Shown here: piece by piece, positions 8,746-17,810 of the stretch
How the letters are laid out: each line of letters begins with the position of its first letter
Numbering within the stretch: position 1 is the stretch's first letter
Source of the DNA: Gammaproteobacteria bacterium
GTDB lineage: Bacteria > Pseudomonadota > Gammaproteobacteria > S012-40
Assembly: GCA_029883265.1 (NCBI GenBank)
Contig: JAOUJM010000012.1
Location: 1-44,099 of the forward strand
DNA: 44,099 bases
Direction of reading: 5' to 3'
The notes under the pieces: model-generated
Database searches by the model: none
What the model saw: only the letters and a program-made list of their open reading frames with translations
Told to the model about the DNA's origin: nothing
Position numbers and translations under genes: made by a program

Positions 8746-11057
8746 AAAAGACATTTTTATTAGCACTGGGTTTATTTTTTCTTAGTTCTTTTGTTTGTTT
8801 ATTTGCCGACGAAGATGAGCCACTTGATCCGGCAGTTGCTTTTCAGTTACAAGCTTATGCGCTTGATGCCAATACCATCCGTGCTGAATGGAAAATCGCC
8901 GATGGTTATTACCTTTATAAACACAAATTCAAATTCGCTAGCAAAACGACAGGTTATGAACTCGGTGAAGCGGTTATTCCCAAAGGTAAAGAAAAAATCG
9001 ACGAATTTTTTGGTAAAGTTGAGTCCTATCGCAAACAAGTCAGAATAGATATTCCTGTTTCTCGCGCCGCAGGAGCGGCAACTAAACTGGAATTGGAAAC
9101 GATTTCCCAAGGTTGTGCGGATATCGGTATTTGTTACCCGCCACAAACAGTCGCGGTGAGTTTTGATATGCCTCCCGCAGATGAAATGGGCATCAGCGCG
9201 AACGGTAGTTCGATGGCAACGCCTTCATTGCTCGATAAGCTTGGTTCGAGTTTTGGCATGAGTAATAATGCGCAGCCTGATTTTCTGCCTGTTGACCAGG
9301 CCTTTGTTTTAAGTGTTGAGTATGTCGATGGTAATACGCTTGTTGCACGTTGGGATGTGGCTGAGGGTTATTATCTTTACAAAGACAAAATGCATTTTAC
9401 ATTGGTCGACGGCGATGGCGTTAAACTTGGCGAGCCTTTGTTACCCAAGGGCAAAGAAAAATTCGATGAATACTTTGGCAAAATGGAAAGCTATTTCGAT
9501 GAGGTTTCCGTTCCCATTCCTTTATTTCGCAGCAATACCGACCCGGTAGATATTAGTTTAAAAGTTGAATACCAAGGCTGTGCAGAAGCTGGTTTTTGTT
9601 ATCCCCCACAAAGCAGCCTGCAAGTGATGTCTCTGCCCAAAGGCAAAGCGGGAGACGGCAAAGTCGATGAAAAATTATCTTTTGCTGGAACCGGTGGTGG
9701 GTCAAAAACTGCTACGGATGATCTTGACTTATCCGAACAAGATGCAGTCGCGAAGATTTTAGAAGATAGTAATTTCTTTTGGGTGGTATTGAGCTTTTTT
9801 GGATTTGGCTTGTTGCTCGCATTTACACCTTGTGTATTTCCCATGGTGCCGATTCTATCGAGCATTATCGTTGGCCAGGGTGAGAGTATTACGGCGCGCA
9901 AAGGTTTTATGATTTCTCTGATTTATGTGTTATCCGCTAGTGTGATGTATGTTATTGCGGGCGTTATTGCCGGATTGGGTGGTGCAAACTTACAAGTAGT
10001 GTTTCAAAATCCCTATGTGCTAAGCGTGTTCGCCACAGTATTCGTCGCCTTGGCATTTTCCATGTTTGGATTTTATGAACTGCAATTACCAGCTTCCTGG
10101 CAGGCTAAGCTCACTGAAGTTAGCAATAGTCAGCAAGGCGGAACATTTTTTGGTGTGGTGATCATGGGTTTATTATCCGCCTTGATTGTTGGTCCATGTG
10201 TGGCCGCACCTTTGGCAGGAGCACTAATCTATATTGGGCAAACAGGTGATGCCGTGCTCGGTGGCTTTGCATTGTTCGCGCTGAGTATGGGTATGGGTGC
10301 GCCATTATTATTAATCGGTGCTTCGGCTGGAAAACTGCTGCCTCGAGCTGGTGGCTGGATGGAAGTAATTAAAGCCGTGTTTGGCGTGCTGATGTTAGGT
10401 GTGGCCGTATGGTTATTGGAACGAATTATTCCAGCAGCTATGACCTTGGCTTTGTGGGCTGCATTATTAATTGTTTCTGCAATTTATATGGGTGCTCTCG
10501 AGCGTTTGCCGGATGCGGCCAGTGGTTGGAAAAAATTATGGAAAGGTCTGGGCATTATCATGCTCATATACGGAGGTCTGTTATTAATTGGAGCCGCCAG
10601 TGGTGGCAAAGATCCGTTGCAACCGATGCAAGGCGTTATGGGTTCGGCGAATGTATCACACATGGGTGCTGGATCTGCGGCCAGTAGCGCTGAACTTGTG
10701 TTTAAAAAAATTAAAAACATAGCCGAGCTTGATAATGAATTAGCCGCAGCAAAAGCGGCCGGCAAGCCGGTGATGTTGGACTTTTACGCTGATTGGTGTG
10801 TGTCGTGTAAAGAATATGAGCGCTATACTTTCAGCGATCCACGGGTACAGGCCAAGCTGAATAGTGGTGTTATATTAAAAGTCGATGTGACTAAACAAAA
10901 TGAAGATGATATTGCATTGCAAGACCGCTTTAGTGTGATCGGTCCACCAATGATTGTATTCTGGGATAATCAAGGTGTGGAGAATCGCAAATATCGCCTA
11001 GTTGGATTTAAAGAAGCCGATGAGTTTTTATCTCATTTGGATAAAGCGTTTAATTAA
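8742..11057 (+). CDS. dsbD: Thiol:disulfide interchange protein DsbD with duplicated N-terminal domain
   Basis: DsbD moves electrons from cytoplasmic thioredoxin across the inner membrane to periplasmic thiol proteins. Seen: a signal peptide (about 1-22); a first DsbD-alpha domain with GYYLYK at 55-60 and the cysteine pair C125/C131; a second copy with GYYLYK at 209-214 and C280/C286; the membrane domain with C364 in FTPCVFP and C486 in VGPCVAAP; and a C-terminal thioredoxin domain with WCVSC (C686, C689). E. coli DsbD is about 565 residues with one alpha domain; this one is 771 because that domain is duplicated, and both copies keep the redox cysteines six residues apart. It overlaps cutA by four bases and precedes a TlpA-like gene by 11, indicating one operon for periplasmic reduction and probably cytochrome c maturation. 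Confidence 0.96.
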   Translation: MKKTFLLALGLFFLSSFVCLFADEDEPLDPAVAFQLQAYALDANTIRAEWKIADGYYLYKHKFKFASKTTGYELGEAVIPKGKEKIDEFFGKVESYRKQVRIDIPVSRAAGAATKLELETISQGCADIGICYPPQTVAVSFDMPPADEMGISANGSSMATPSLLDKLGSSFGMSNNAQPDFLPVDQAFVLSVEYVDGNTLVARWDVAEGYYLYKDKMHFTLVDGDGVKLGEPLLPKGKEKFDEYFGKMESYFDEVSVPIPLFRSNTDPVDISLKVEYQGCAEAGFCYPPQSSLQVMSLPKGKAGDGKVDEKLSFAGTGGGSKTATDDLDLSEQDAVAKILEDSNFFWVVLSFFGFGLLLAFTPCVFPMVPILSSIIVGQGESITARKGFMISLIYVLSASVMYVIAGVIAGLGGANLQVVFQNPYVLSVFATVFVALAFSMFGFYELQLPASWQAKLTEVSNSQQGGTFFGVVIMGLLSALIVGPCVAAPLAGALIYIGQTGDAVLGGFALFALSMGMGAPLLLIGASAGKLLPRAGGWMEVIKAVFGVLMLGVAVWLLERIIPAAMTLALWAALLIVSAIYMGALERLPDAASGWKKLWKGLGIIMLIYGGLLLIGAASGGKDPLQPMQGVMGSANVSHMGAGSAASSAELVFKKIKNIAELDNELAAAKAAGKPVMLDFYADWCVSCKEYERYTFSDPRVQAKLNSGVILKVDVTKQNEDDIALQDRFSVIGPPMIVFWDNQGVENRKYRLVGFKEADEFLSHLDKAFN

Positions 11058-11068
11058 GAGATCTTTTT

Positions 11069-11611
11069 ATGCCTAAACCGATTTATTTCGGCATCATTAT
11101 TGGTGCTGTGGTGTTAAGTTTTTTCGCAGGTGATGCTGCCATGCGCTGGTTTAAAAGTAACCCGGAAGCGGAAGCTGCGGCGCAAGCCATGAAAAAAATC
11201 TATCGTCCATCGTTTCAGTTAAAAGACGTCGATGGTCGATTGCGTAATGTCGATGAATGGAATGGCAAAGTATTAGTTATAAATTTTTGGGCTACCTGGT
11301 GTCCACCTTGTCGCCGTGAGATGCCCTCATTTATCAGATTGCAGGAGAAATATGCTGCACAAGGCTTGCAGTTCGTAGGAATTGCTTTAGATGAACCATT
11401 GAAGGTTCAAGATTTCCTCACAGAAATGGAAGTCGAATATCCAAACTTAATCGGCGGAGAAGCTGGTATTAAGTTGTCCAGTGATTATGGTAATCGCATG
11501 GGCGCATTACCCTATACCGTCATTATCGATCGCCGGGGCTATATTCAATTCACTCAACGTGGTGAGTTAAAAGAGGCCGTGGCAGAGAAAGTTATCAAAG
11601 AACTGTTGTAA
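11069..11611 (+). CDS. TlpA/ResA-like membrane-anchored thioredoxin
   Basis: A 180-residue protein with one N-terminal membrane anchor (about 5-23) and a periplasmic thioredoxin domain carrying the active site WCPPC (C78, C81) within INFWATWCPPCRREMPSF and a cis-proline region LPYTVIIDRRG. This composition is that of TlpA/ResA/CcmG-type reductants, which reduce apocytochrome c or other periplasmic disulfides with electrons from DsbD. Its position 11 bases after dsbD supports that partnership. The CPPC motif and absence of the CcmG-specific insertion that I could recognise favour TlpA/ResA over CcmG. Confidence 0.9.
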   Translation: MPKPIYFGIIIGAVVLSFFAGDAAMRWFKSNPEAEAAAQAMKKIYRPSFQLKDVDGRLRNVDEWNGKVLVINFWATWCPPCRREMPSFIRLQEKYAAQGLQFVGIALDEPLKVQDFLTEMEVEYPNLIGGEAGIKLSSDYGNRMGALPYTVIIDRRGYIQFTQRGELKEAVAEKVIKELL

Positions 11612-11801
11612 TCCAGCGACAGTTTGCCCCTGTCACGGCGCAGACCTTGCTTTAAACTGTGCGGAAATGATATGAACAAGTAGTTAATTGCAGCGAAATG
11701 CGTATATCGCTGGACAAGACAGCCTATTTCATGCAGAATTCCCGTCTAATCTAGAATTGATTTAAAGAATTTGTCGCGATATGCGGGCAACAGGAAGGTA
11801 A
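11612..11801. other. Intergenic region with nested inverted repeats before aroQ
   Basis: No gene is seen in these 190 bases. TCCAGCGA (11612-11619) is the reverse complement of TCGCTGGA (11707-11714). Inside the interval are GACAG/CTGTC (11618-11622 and 11630-11634) and CAGCGA/TCGCTG (11693-11698 and 11707-11712), the latter competing with the long-range pairing. No run of T follows any stem, so this is not a classic terminator. Confidence 0.4.
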
Positions 11802-12248
11802 ATGGCAAAGATTTTGGTCTTAAATGGCCCGAACCTGAATATGTTGGCGAAACGTGAGCCGGGTTTATATGGTTCCTTGACGCTGGATCAGATCATCGCC
11901 AATCTTGAGGCTAAAGCCAAACAAGCGGGACACGAACTGGAAACTTTGCAAAGTAATTCCGAGCAGGTCTTAATAGAACGTATTCATGCTTGTTACGATC
12001 AAGCCATCGATTTCATTATTTTCAATCCCGCATCGTTTTCCCATACCAGCATCGGTTTACGAGATGCTTTGTTGGCTGTGGGAACGCCGTTTATCGAAGT
12101 ACATATTTCCAATGTTTATCAGCGTGAAGCATTTCGCCATCACTCGTATTTTTCCGATATTGCGCAAGGCGTGATTATCGGTTTAGGGCCGTTAGGATAC
12201 GAAGTTGCTTTGTATGCTGTCATCCAGAAGTTATCAGCGAGGACGTAA
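11802..12248 (+). CDS. aroQ: Type II 3-dehydroquinate dehydratase
   Basis: Third step of the shikimate pathway: dehydration of 3-dehydroquinate to 3-dehydroshikimate. The 148-residue protein begins with the family signature [20 protein letters not shown], in which Y23 is the expected catalytic tyrosine, and has the catalytic histidine H101 in [11 protein letters not shown] followed by FRHHSYFS. The length fits the dodecameric type II enzyme. A strong GGAAGG ribosome site precedes the ATG. It is followed by accB after only 6 bases; the aroQ-accB-accC order is widespread in gammaproteobacteria. Confidence 0.96.
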   Translation: MAKILVLNGPNLNMLAKREPGLYGSLTLDQIIANLEAKAKQAGHELETLQSNSEQVLIERIHACYDQAIDFIIFNPASFSHTSIGLRDALLAVGTPFIEVHISNVYQREAFRHHSYFSDIAQGVIIGLGPLGYEVALYAVIQKLSART

Positions 12249-12254
12249 GTTTTC

Positions 12255-12701
12255 ATGGACATTCGCAAAGTAAAAAAACTCATAGAGTTATTAGAGGAAT
12301 CTGGCGTTGCCGAGATTGAGATTCACGAAGGTGAGGAGTCAGTGCGCATTAGTCGTCACAGTCAAAATGTTGCGGTAGCGCCTATGGCCATGCAGGCAAT
12401 GCAAGCCCCAGTAGCCCCTGCACCAGCCATTGCTGAGCCTGTAGATGTCAAACCCGCTGCACCGAGTGGTCATACCGTCGATTCACCGATGGTTGGAACT
12501 TTCTATCGTGCGCCATCACCAGGCGCTAAAACATTCACTGAAGTCGGTGAGCGTGTCAACATCGGCGATACCTTATGTATCATCGAGGCCATGAAAATTC
12601 TTAATCAAATCGAAGCTGATAAGTCAGGCGTGGTTAAAGAAATTCTTGTGGAAAATGGTCAGCCGGTTGAATTTGGTCAGCCCTTATTTGTTATTGAATA
12701 A
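12255..12701 (+). CDS. accB: Biotin carboxyl carrier protein of acetyl-CoA carboxylase
   Basis: The 148-residue BCCP subunit. It has the usual N-terminal segment ([20 protein letters not shown]), an alanine/proline-rich linker (about 47-77), and the C-terminal biotinyl domain with the attachment lysine K114 in EAMKILNQ. The 'thumb' region expected between the first strands of the domain ([16 protein letters not shown]) is present. BCCP carries CO2 between biotin carboxylase and the carboxyltransferase for fatty acid synthesis. It is slightly shorter than the E. coli form (156) because of a shorter linker. Co-transcribed with accC. Confidence 0.97.
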   Translation: MDIRKVKKLIELLEESGVAEIEIHEGEESVRISRHSQNVAVAPMAMQAMQAPVAPAPAIAEPVDVKPAAPSGHTVDSPMVGTFYRAPSPGAKTFTEVGERVNIGDTLCIIEAMKILNQIEADKSGVVKEILVENGQPVEFGQPLFVIE

Positions 12702-12728
12702 GCGTCATCGCTTTACAGGACAAGATTT

Positions 12729-14069
12729 ATGTTTGACAAGATAGTTATTGCCAATCGCGGTGAAATAGCACTACGGGTTTTACGCGCCTGCCGTGAAATG
12801 GGTATTAAAACCGTTGCTGTGCACTCGTCGGCCGACCGTGATTTAATGCATGTGCGCCTTGCAGATGAATCCGTTTGCATTGGTGGTGCAGCATCCACAG
12901 AAAGTTACTTAAATGTCCCAGCCATTATATCGGCAGCAGAAGTGACTGATGCCGAAGCGATTCATCCTGGTTACGGTTTTCTTTCTGAAAATGCAGATTT
13001 TGCCGAGCGGGTAGAAAGTAGTGGATTTGTTTTCATCGGTCCGAAGCCAGACACAATCCGTTTGATGGGTGATAAGGTTTCTGCGATTGATGCCATGCGT
13101 AAATCCGGTGTGCCTTGTGTGCCAGGGTCGGGCGGACCGCTTGGCGATGATGGTGATGAAAATATTCGTATCGCCAAAGAAATCGGCTATCCCGTGATTA
13201 TTAAAGCCGCTGGAGGCGGTGGGGGGCGTGGCATGCGTGTGGTGCGTAGCGAAGCCGCCTTATTAAATGCGATTTCACTAACCAAGTCTGAGGCCTCAAC
13301 CGCCTTTGGCAATGACATGGTCTACATGGAAAAGTTTTTAGAAAATCCTCGCCATATAGAATTTCAAGTGCTTGCAGACACTCATGGCAATGCAATTCAC
13401 TTGGGCGAACGTGATTGTTCCATGCAACGCCGCCATCAAAAAGTAGTAGAAGAGGCCCCGGCGCCTGGCATTACGCCCGAAGTGCGCGCTGAGATGGGAA
13501 ATCGTTGTGCCGAAGCCTGTCGTAAAATTGGTTATCGTGGTGCTGGTACGTTTGAATTTTTGTATGAAAATGGCGAATTCTATTTCATAGAAATGAATAC
13601 ACGTTTACAAGTCGAGCATCCCGTTACGGAAATGGTGACAGGTGTTGATCTGGTGAAACAACAGTTATTAGTAGCCTCAGGTGAAAAGCTGGGAATTACG
13701 CAGGATGATATTAAAATCAAGGGCCATGCTATCGAATGTCGTCTAAATGCGGAAGACGCACGAACATTCTTGCCGTCGCCTGGAAAAATTCTTCAATTCC
13801 ATGCGCCGGGTGGTCCGGGCATTCGTGTGGAGTCACATATTTATAATGGATATACCGTACCACCATATTATGACTCCATGATAGGCAAATTAATTGCCTA
13901 TGGTGATGATCGTAATATAGCCTTGGCACGCATGCGTACGGCCCTTAGTGAAATTATTATCGATGGCATTAATACCAATATTGCTTTGCACGAAGATATT
14001 TGCCGTGACTTAGGTTTTATTAGCGGTGGCACTAATATCCATTATCTTGAGAAAAAACTGGAAGCTTAA
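12729..14069 (+). CDS. accC: Biotin carboxylase subunit of acetyl-CoA carboxylase
   Basis: ATP-dependent carboxylation of biotin on AccB. The 446-residue ATP-grasp protein begins [20 protein letters not shown], contains the glycine-rich ATP loop [14 protein letters not shown] and the catalytic [13 protein letters not shown] stretch, and ends within the usual length for AccC (about 449). An AGGA site lies before the ATG. It follows accB by 27 bases and is the conserved partner gene. Between accC and prmA (57 bases) a bulged hairpin with ATGAG/CTCAT and GGCC/GGCC arms occurs, which may slow or process the transcript. Confidence 0.98.
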   Translation: MFDKIVIANRGEIALRVLRACREMGIKTVAVHSSADRDLMHVRLADESVCIGGAASTESYLNVPAIISAAEVTDAEAIHPGYGFLSENADFAERVESSGFVFIGPKPDTIRLMGDKVSAIDAMRKSGVPCVPGSGGPLGDDGDENIRIAKEIGYPVIIKAAGGGGGRGMRVVRSEAALLNAISLTKSEASTAFGNDMVYMEKFLENPRHIEFQVLADTHGNAIHLGERDCSMQRRHQKVVEEAPAPGITPEVRAEMGNRCAEACRKIGYRGAGTFEFLYENGEFYFIEMNTRLQVEHPVTEMVTGVDLVKQQLLVASGEKLGITQDDIKIKGHAIECRLNAEDARTFLPSPGKILQFHAPGGPGIRVESHIYNGYTVPPYYDSMIGKLIAYGDDRNIALARMRTALSEIIIDGINTNIALHEDICRDLGFISGGTNIHYLEKKLEA

Positions 14070-14126
14070 TATTAATGGCCACACAATGAGTTTCTGGCTC
14101 ATGGCCTTACATCGGCGAATCATTTT

Positions 14127-15023
14127 ATGAGTTGGTTACAACTCACCATACATAGCAATTCACAACTAGCGCCCCTATGGCAAAACCTATTAGAGTCATG
14201 GGGCGCAGTTTCTTTAACCTTGGTGGATGGTGGTGATGAACCCGTCTTCGAGCCCAAACCTGGTCAGGAAACACTTTGGTCGGATACGAGGATTATTGCA
14301 CTATTTGAATCTGAGCAGAATTCACAAACAGAGTTGCAGCAGCTCCTCGTTTCAGATATAGCAATAAATATCAGTGGCCAAACGCCAAAATTTCAAATCG
14401 AAAAGCTTGAAGATCAGGATTGGGAACGCGCCTGGCTAGACCAATTTAAGCCAATGCATTTTGGTCATCATTTGTGGATAGTGCCAACGGCCTATGAGCC
14501 ACCGGAACCTGACGGCATTAATATTATTTTGGATCCGGGATTAGCTTTTGGCACAGGCACGCATCCAACCACGGCGATGGTATTGCAATGGATGTCAGGA
14601 CATGATTTTACCGATAAAGCGGTTATTGATTATGGCTGTGGCTCAGGCATTCTTGCGGTTGCAGCCGCAAAGTTAGGTGCAAACAAGACTCTTGCTGTAG
14701 ACATCGATCCGCAGGCCGTAACCGCTACCAAAGAAAATGCTAAAAACAATAAAGTCACTGGTAAAATTAGAACTGGCTTGGTTGATGAATTCGAATTACC
14801 GGTTGTTGATGTACTATTAGCTAATATTTTGGCGCAACCACTGATGTTATTAGCCGACAATTTTTCTCATTTATTGAAACCGGGTGCTATCATAGTACTG
14901 TCAGGTATATTGCGTGAGCAAGTAGCTGATGTTACACAGGCTTATACGCCGTTTTTCGATGTTAGTCCGGCCCTATATACTGAAGATTGGGCATTATTAA
15001 CCGCTACAAAGAAAACAAAATAA
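14127..15023 (+). CDS. prmA: Ribosomal protein L11 methyltransferase
   Basis: PrmA trimethylates ribosomal protein L11 using S-adenosylmethionine. The 298-residue protein starts MSWLQLTIHS, resembling other PrmA N-termini that recognise L11. The methyltransferase half shows LDPGLAFGTGTHPTT and the SAM-binding motif I VIDYGCGSGILAVAAAKLGA, followed by DIDPQAV and the NILAQPL motif. Length agrees with E. coli PrmA (293). It lies between accC and the zinc-ribbon gene in the same order as in pseudomonads. Confidence 0.97.
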   Translation: MSWLQLTIHSNSQLAPLWQNLLESWGAVSLTLVDGGDEPVFEPKPGQETLWSDTRIIALFESEQNSQTELQQLLVSDIAINISGQTPKFQIEKLEDQDWERAWLDQFKPMHFGHHLWIVPTAYEPPEPDGINIILDPGLAFGTGTHPTTAMVLQWMSGHDFTDKAVIDYGCGSGILAVAAAKLGANKTLAVDIDPQAVTATKENAKNNKVTGKIRTGLVDEFELPVVDVLLANILAQPLMLLADNFSHLLKPGAIIVLSGILREQVADVTQAYTPFFDVSPALYTEDWALLTATKKTK

Positions 15024-15039
15024 TCACCGAGGGTCGTAA

Positions 15040-16398
15040 GTGGATACATTAGAAATCATGTACACGGAATGTCCTAACTGCAATACCGTGTTCAAAATTT
15101 CACAGGATCAGCTAAAAATCGCTGAAGGCAGGGTTCGTTGTGGCCGCTGCAATACGGTTTTTAGTGCTCTTGCTACTTTAAGTGACGAAATCCCCGAGGG
15201 GATTTCAGGTAATACAGAATTTGATGAACCTGAATCAACTATTTCTACAACACAAGCTGCGCCTGAAACGACAACTAGCGAAAATCTTGCAGCCGAATCT
15301 GACATGGAAATGCCAATTGAAAGTGCGGTAGAAGTGGTAGAAAAAAATGAAGCATTAGCCGATGAAATAGACTTTTCCCTAGATGATTCCGATGAAAGCG
15401 CACTTGATTCGGATGAAACAGGTTTACCTGATCTCGGCGATGTTGATTCGGTAATCGACGAAGATTTACTGGATCTTGCCGAGCCGTCGGCACACGAAAA
15501 AGCACATAGTCAAATTGATACCGGTGTTGATGATGATTTAGATATTAACTTGGATCTCGATGTCAGTATGCACGAGGATATTAGTGACGAGGTCATTTCC
15601 AGCTTTGAAGAGCCAGAAGCCAAAGCTAAGAAAAAACGTTCTAATAAAAGTGACTTCGATATAGCAGATCTTGATGATTTGGATGTGCCATCGGCTACTC
15701 CAAGTACTCAATACGATATTCTCAATGATAGTGAAGCATTAGGTCCTATCGACCTGGACGAGACACAAATAGATGGTGCTCGCCGCGATAATGATAATGA
15801 TTTGCCGCCTGATCTAGATAGCAAACTTCTCGATGATGAATTGCGCGTCGATTATTCCAGCGCAGATACTTATGTATTAGAAGAATTAAATTCCACAAAG
15901 CCTTTATCATTTGCATGGCTCACAAGTCTGATGTGGGGTGTTCTAATTGTTGTGTTAACGCTTTTTCTACTAATTCAATTTGTTTATTTCAAGCGAAATG
16001 AATTAGCGCAAAATCCAAGCTTTAAGCCTTGGGTTGAGTCCATGTGCACGCAGCTCTCAAAAGTGATCGAATGTCGTATCGAAGATCCCAAAGATATTAG
16101 TAAAATTGAATTGCTTGATCGTGATGTGCGTAGCCATCAAACACGAGAAGACGCTTTGTTGATTACCGCAACTATGGTGAATAAAGCAGGATTTGCGCAG
16201 TCTTTTCCCAATATGGAAATTAGTTTTTCTGATGTGAATAATAAAACTATCGCGCAAATTCTTCTGACACCCGATGAATACCTTAGCAAAGATGTGCGTA
16301 TTGACCAAGGAATGCCAGTAGAGTTGCCTTTCCGAATTATGCTAGAAATTAAAGATCCTGGCGAAGAAGCAGTCAATTTCTTATTTGATTTCAAATAA
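15040..16398 (+). CDS. Zinc-ribbon (MJ0042-type) DUF3426-like membrane protein
   Basis: A 452-residue protein with an N-terminal zinc ribbon, ECPNCNTVF and RCGRCNTVF, followed by about 250 residues that are strongly acidic and rich in Asp and Glu, a single membrane helix (about 291-317), and a C-terminal domain that fits the DUF3426 type. Proteins of this plan sit between prmA and dusB/fis in many gamma- and betaproteobacteria; their function is unknown. Two starts are possible: GTG at 15040 has a GAGG site at good distance, while the family normally starts at MYTECPNC, the ATG at 15058, which has only a weak ribosome site. The GTG start is given here. The acidic linker is low-complexity and longer than usual. 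Confidence 0.85.
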   Translation: MDTLEIMYTECPNCNTVFKISQDQLKIAEGRVRCGRCNTVFSALATLSDEIPEGISGNTEFDEPESTISTTQAAPETTTSENLAAESDMEMPIESAVEVVEKNEALADEIDFSLDDSDESALDSDETGLPDLGDVDSVIDEDLLDLAEPSAHEKAHSQIDTGVDDDLDINLDLDVSMHEDISDEVISSFEEPEAKAKKKRSNKSDFDIADLDDLDVPSATPSTQYDILNDSEALGPIDLDETQIDGARRDNDNDLPPDLDSKLLDDELRVDYSSADTYVLEELNSTKPLSFAWLTSLMWGVLIVVLTLFLLIQFVYFKRNELAQNPSFKPWVESMCTQLSKVIECRIEDPKDISKIELLDRDVRSHQTREDALLITATMVNKAGFAQSFPNMEISFSDVNNKTIAQILLTPDEYLSKDVRIDQGMPVELPFRIMLEIKDPGEEAVNFLFDFK

Positions 16399-16528
16399 GT
16401 GATCAAATTCAAAGTAGTATTGTAAGCACATTATTTCATTAAAATTTTCAATTATTTCGCTTTCTAAATAAGAATGAAATCGGTATCATTGCGATTTATT
16501 ATCCAGCATAGAAAAGGCGTGAATTACG

Positions 16529-17512
16529 GTGAATATTGAGCATCACCAATTCTCAAGCAATGTGTTTCTTGCACCAATGGCGGGTATTACCGACCGACCG
16601 TTCCGCCAGTGTTGTCGTGAATTTGGTGCGGGTCTGGTTTATTCTGAAATGGTATCAAGTAAACCTGATTTGCGAGCATCTCGTAAAACCCAATTGCGTT
16701 TGAATTATCAAGGTGAACCTGGACCAAAAGCAGTGCAAATTGTTGGTGCAGATCCTGACATGCTAGCGTCAAGTGCTCGATTTAATGTTGATAATGGCGC
16801 TGACATCATCGACATCAATATGGGATGTCCAGCAAAAAAAGTTTGTAGTGTTGCGAGCGGATCAGCATTACTCAAAAATGAAAATCTTGTCGCAGAAATT
16901 TTGCAAAAAGTTGTTAGCGCTGTTGCAGTGCCAGTAACGCTAAAAATTCGCACGGGATGGGACGTAGAAAATCGTAATGCTTTGCGTATTGCAAAACTAG
17001 CGGAAGATGCAGGTATTGCAGCATTAAGTATTCACGGGCGTACACGCGCTGATAAGTTTTCTGGTGAAGCAGAATACGAAACCATTGCTCACGTTAAAAC
17101 AAATATTTCAATTCCTGTGATTGCTAATGGCGACATTGATTCAGCACAAAAAGCACAGCATGTATTAAAGTACACACAAGCCGATGCCATCATGGTTGGT
17201 CGTGCTGCACAAGGGCGTCCATGGATCTTCAAAGAAATTAATCATTATTTAGCCACTGGTGAACTTTTGGTAAATCCCCATTTAGATTTCTTAAAAAGAA
17301 CACTGGTAAATCATTTACAAGCGCTATATGATTTCTATGGTGATTTTATGGGTGTCCGCATCGCGCGTAAACATATCGCGTGGTATTTAAAAGACTTTTT
17401 TGATTTTAAAAAAGTAAAACAAATAATAAATCAGGCGCAAATGCCTGAAGAACAATTAGGTTTAGTTGAGGAGTTTTTGTTAACTGAAGTGAGAAGGGAA
17501 GTAGCCGCATGA
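16529..17512 (+). CDS. dusB: tRNA-dihydrouridine synthase B
   Basis: A flavoenzyme that reduces uridine in the tRNA D-loop. The 327-residue TIM-barrel protein has the N-terminal LAPMAGITDRPFR, the catalytic cysteine C100 in NMGCPAKKV, the KIRTGWD stretch, and the FMN-binding IMVGRAAQGRPWIF. The start is GTG, with an AAGG site 11 bases upstream. Its stop overlaps the fis start by four bases, the conserved dusB-fis operon known from E. coli. The stretch after the catalytic loop reads CSVASGSALL where many relatives have NRKLAGSALL, a modest divergence. Confidence 0.96.
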   Translation: MNIEHHQFSSNVFLAPMAGITDRPFRQCCREFGAGLVYSEMVSSKPDLRASRKTQLRLNYQGEPGPKAVQIVGADPDMLASSARFNVDNGADIIDINMGCPAKKVCSVASGSALLKNENLVAEILQKVVSAVAVPVTLKIRTGWDVENRNALRIAKLAEDAGIAALSIHGRTRADKFSGEAEYETIAHVKTNISIPVIANGDIDSAQKAQHVLKYTQADAIMVGRAAQGRPWIFKEINHYLATGELLVNPHLDFLKRTLVNHLQALYDFYGDFMGVRIARKHIAWYLKDFFDFKKVKQIINQAQMPEEQLGLVEEFLLTEVRREVAA

Positions 17513-17793
17513 ACGAAATGTATGACAGCAGTGTTTCACAGGCCAAACCAGACACACGTATGTCGTCTAGTAAAATTAGAGATTCCATTTGGGAAGCGCT
17601 AGATAGTTTCTTTGCAGATATGGATGGCCATGAAACGAATAATCTTTACAATATGGTTTTAGGTGAAGTTGAAAAACCATTACTTGAACGTGTTCTACGC
17701 CATACGCGTGGTAACCAAACACGTGCATCCGAATTATTAGGTATTAATCGTGGAACGCTACGTAAGAAATTGCGTACCTACGGTTTAGATTAA
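17509..17793 (+). CDS. fis: Nucleoid-associated DNA-binding protein Fis
   Basis: A 94-residue factor that bends DNA and modulates rRNA promoters and chromosome structure in fast growth. The C-terminal helix-turn-helix is plain: NQTRASELLGINRGTLRKKL, followed by RTYGLD, nearly the same as in E. coli Fis (98 residues). The N-terminal part is divergent, as usual for the family. The ATGA overlap with dusB gives translational coupling; purH follows after 17 bases. Confidence 0.97.
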   Translation: MNEMYDSSVSQAKPDTRMSSSKIRDSIWEALDSFFADMDGHETNNLYNMVLGEVEKPLLERVLRHTRGNQTRASELLGINRGTLRKKLRTYGLD

Positions 17794-17810
17794 TACACTG
17801 AAGGAAATCA

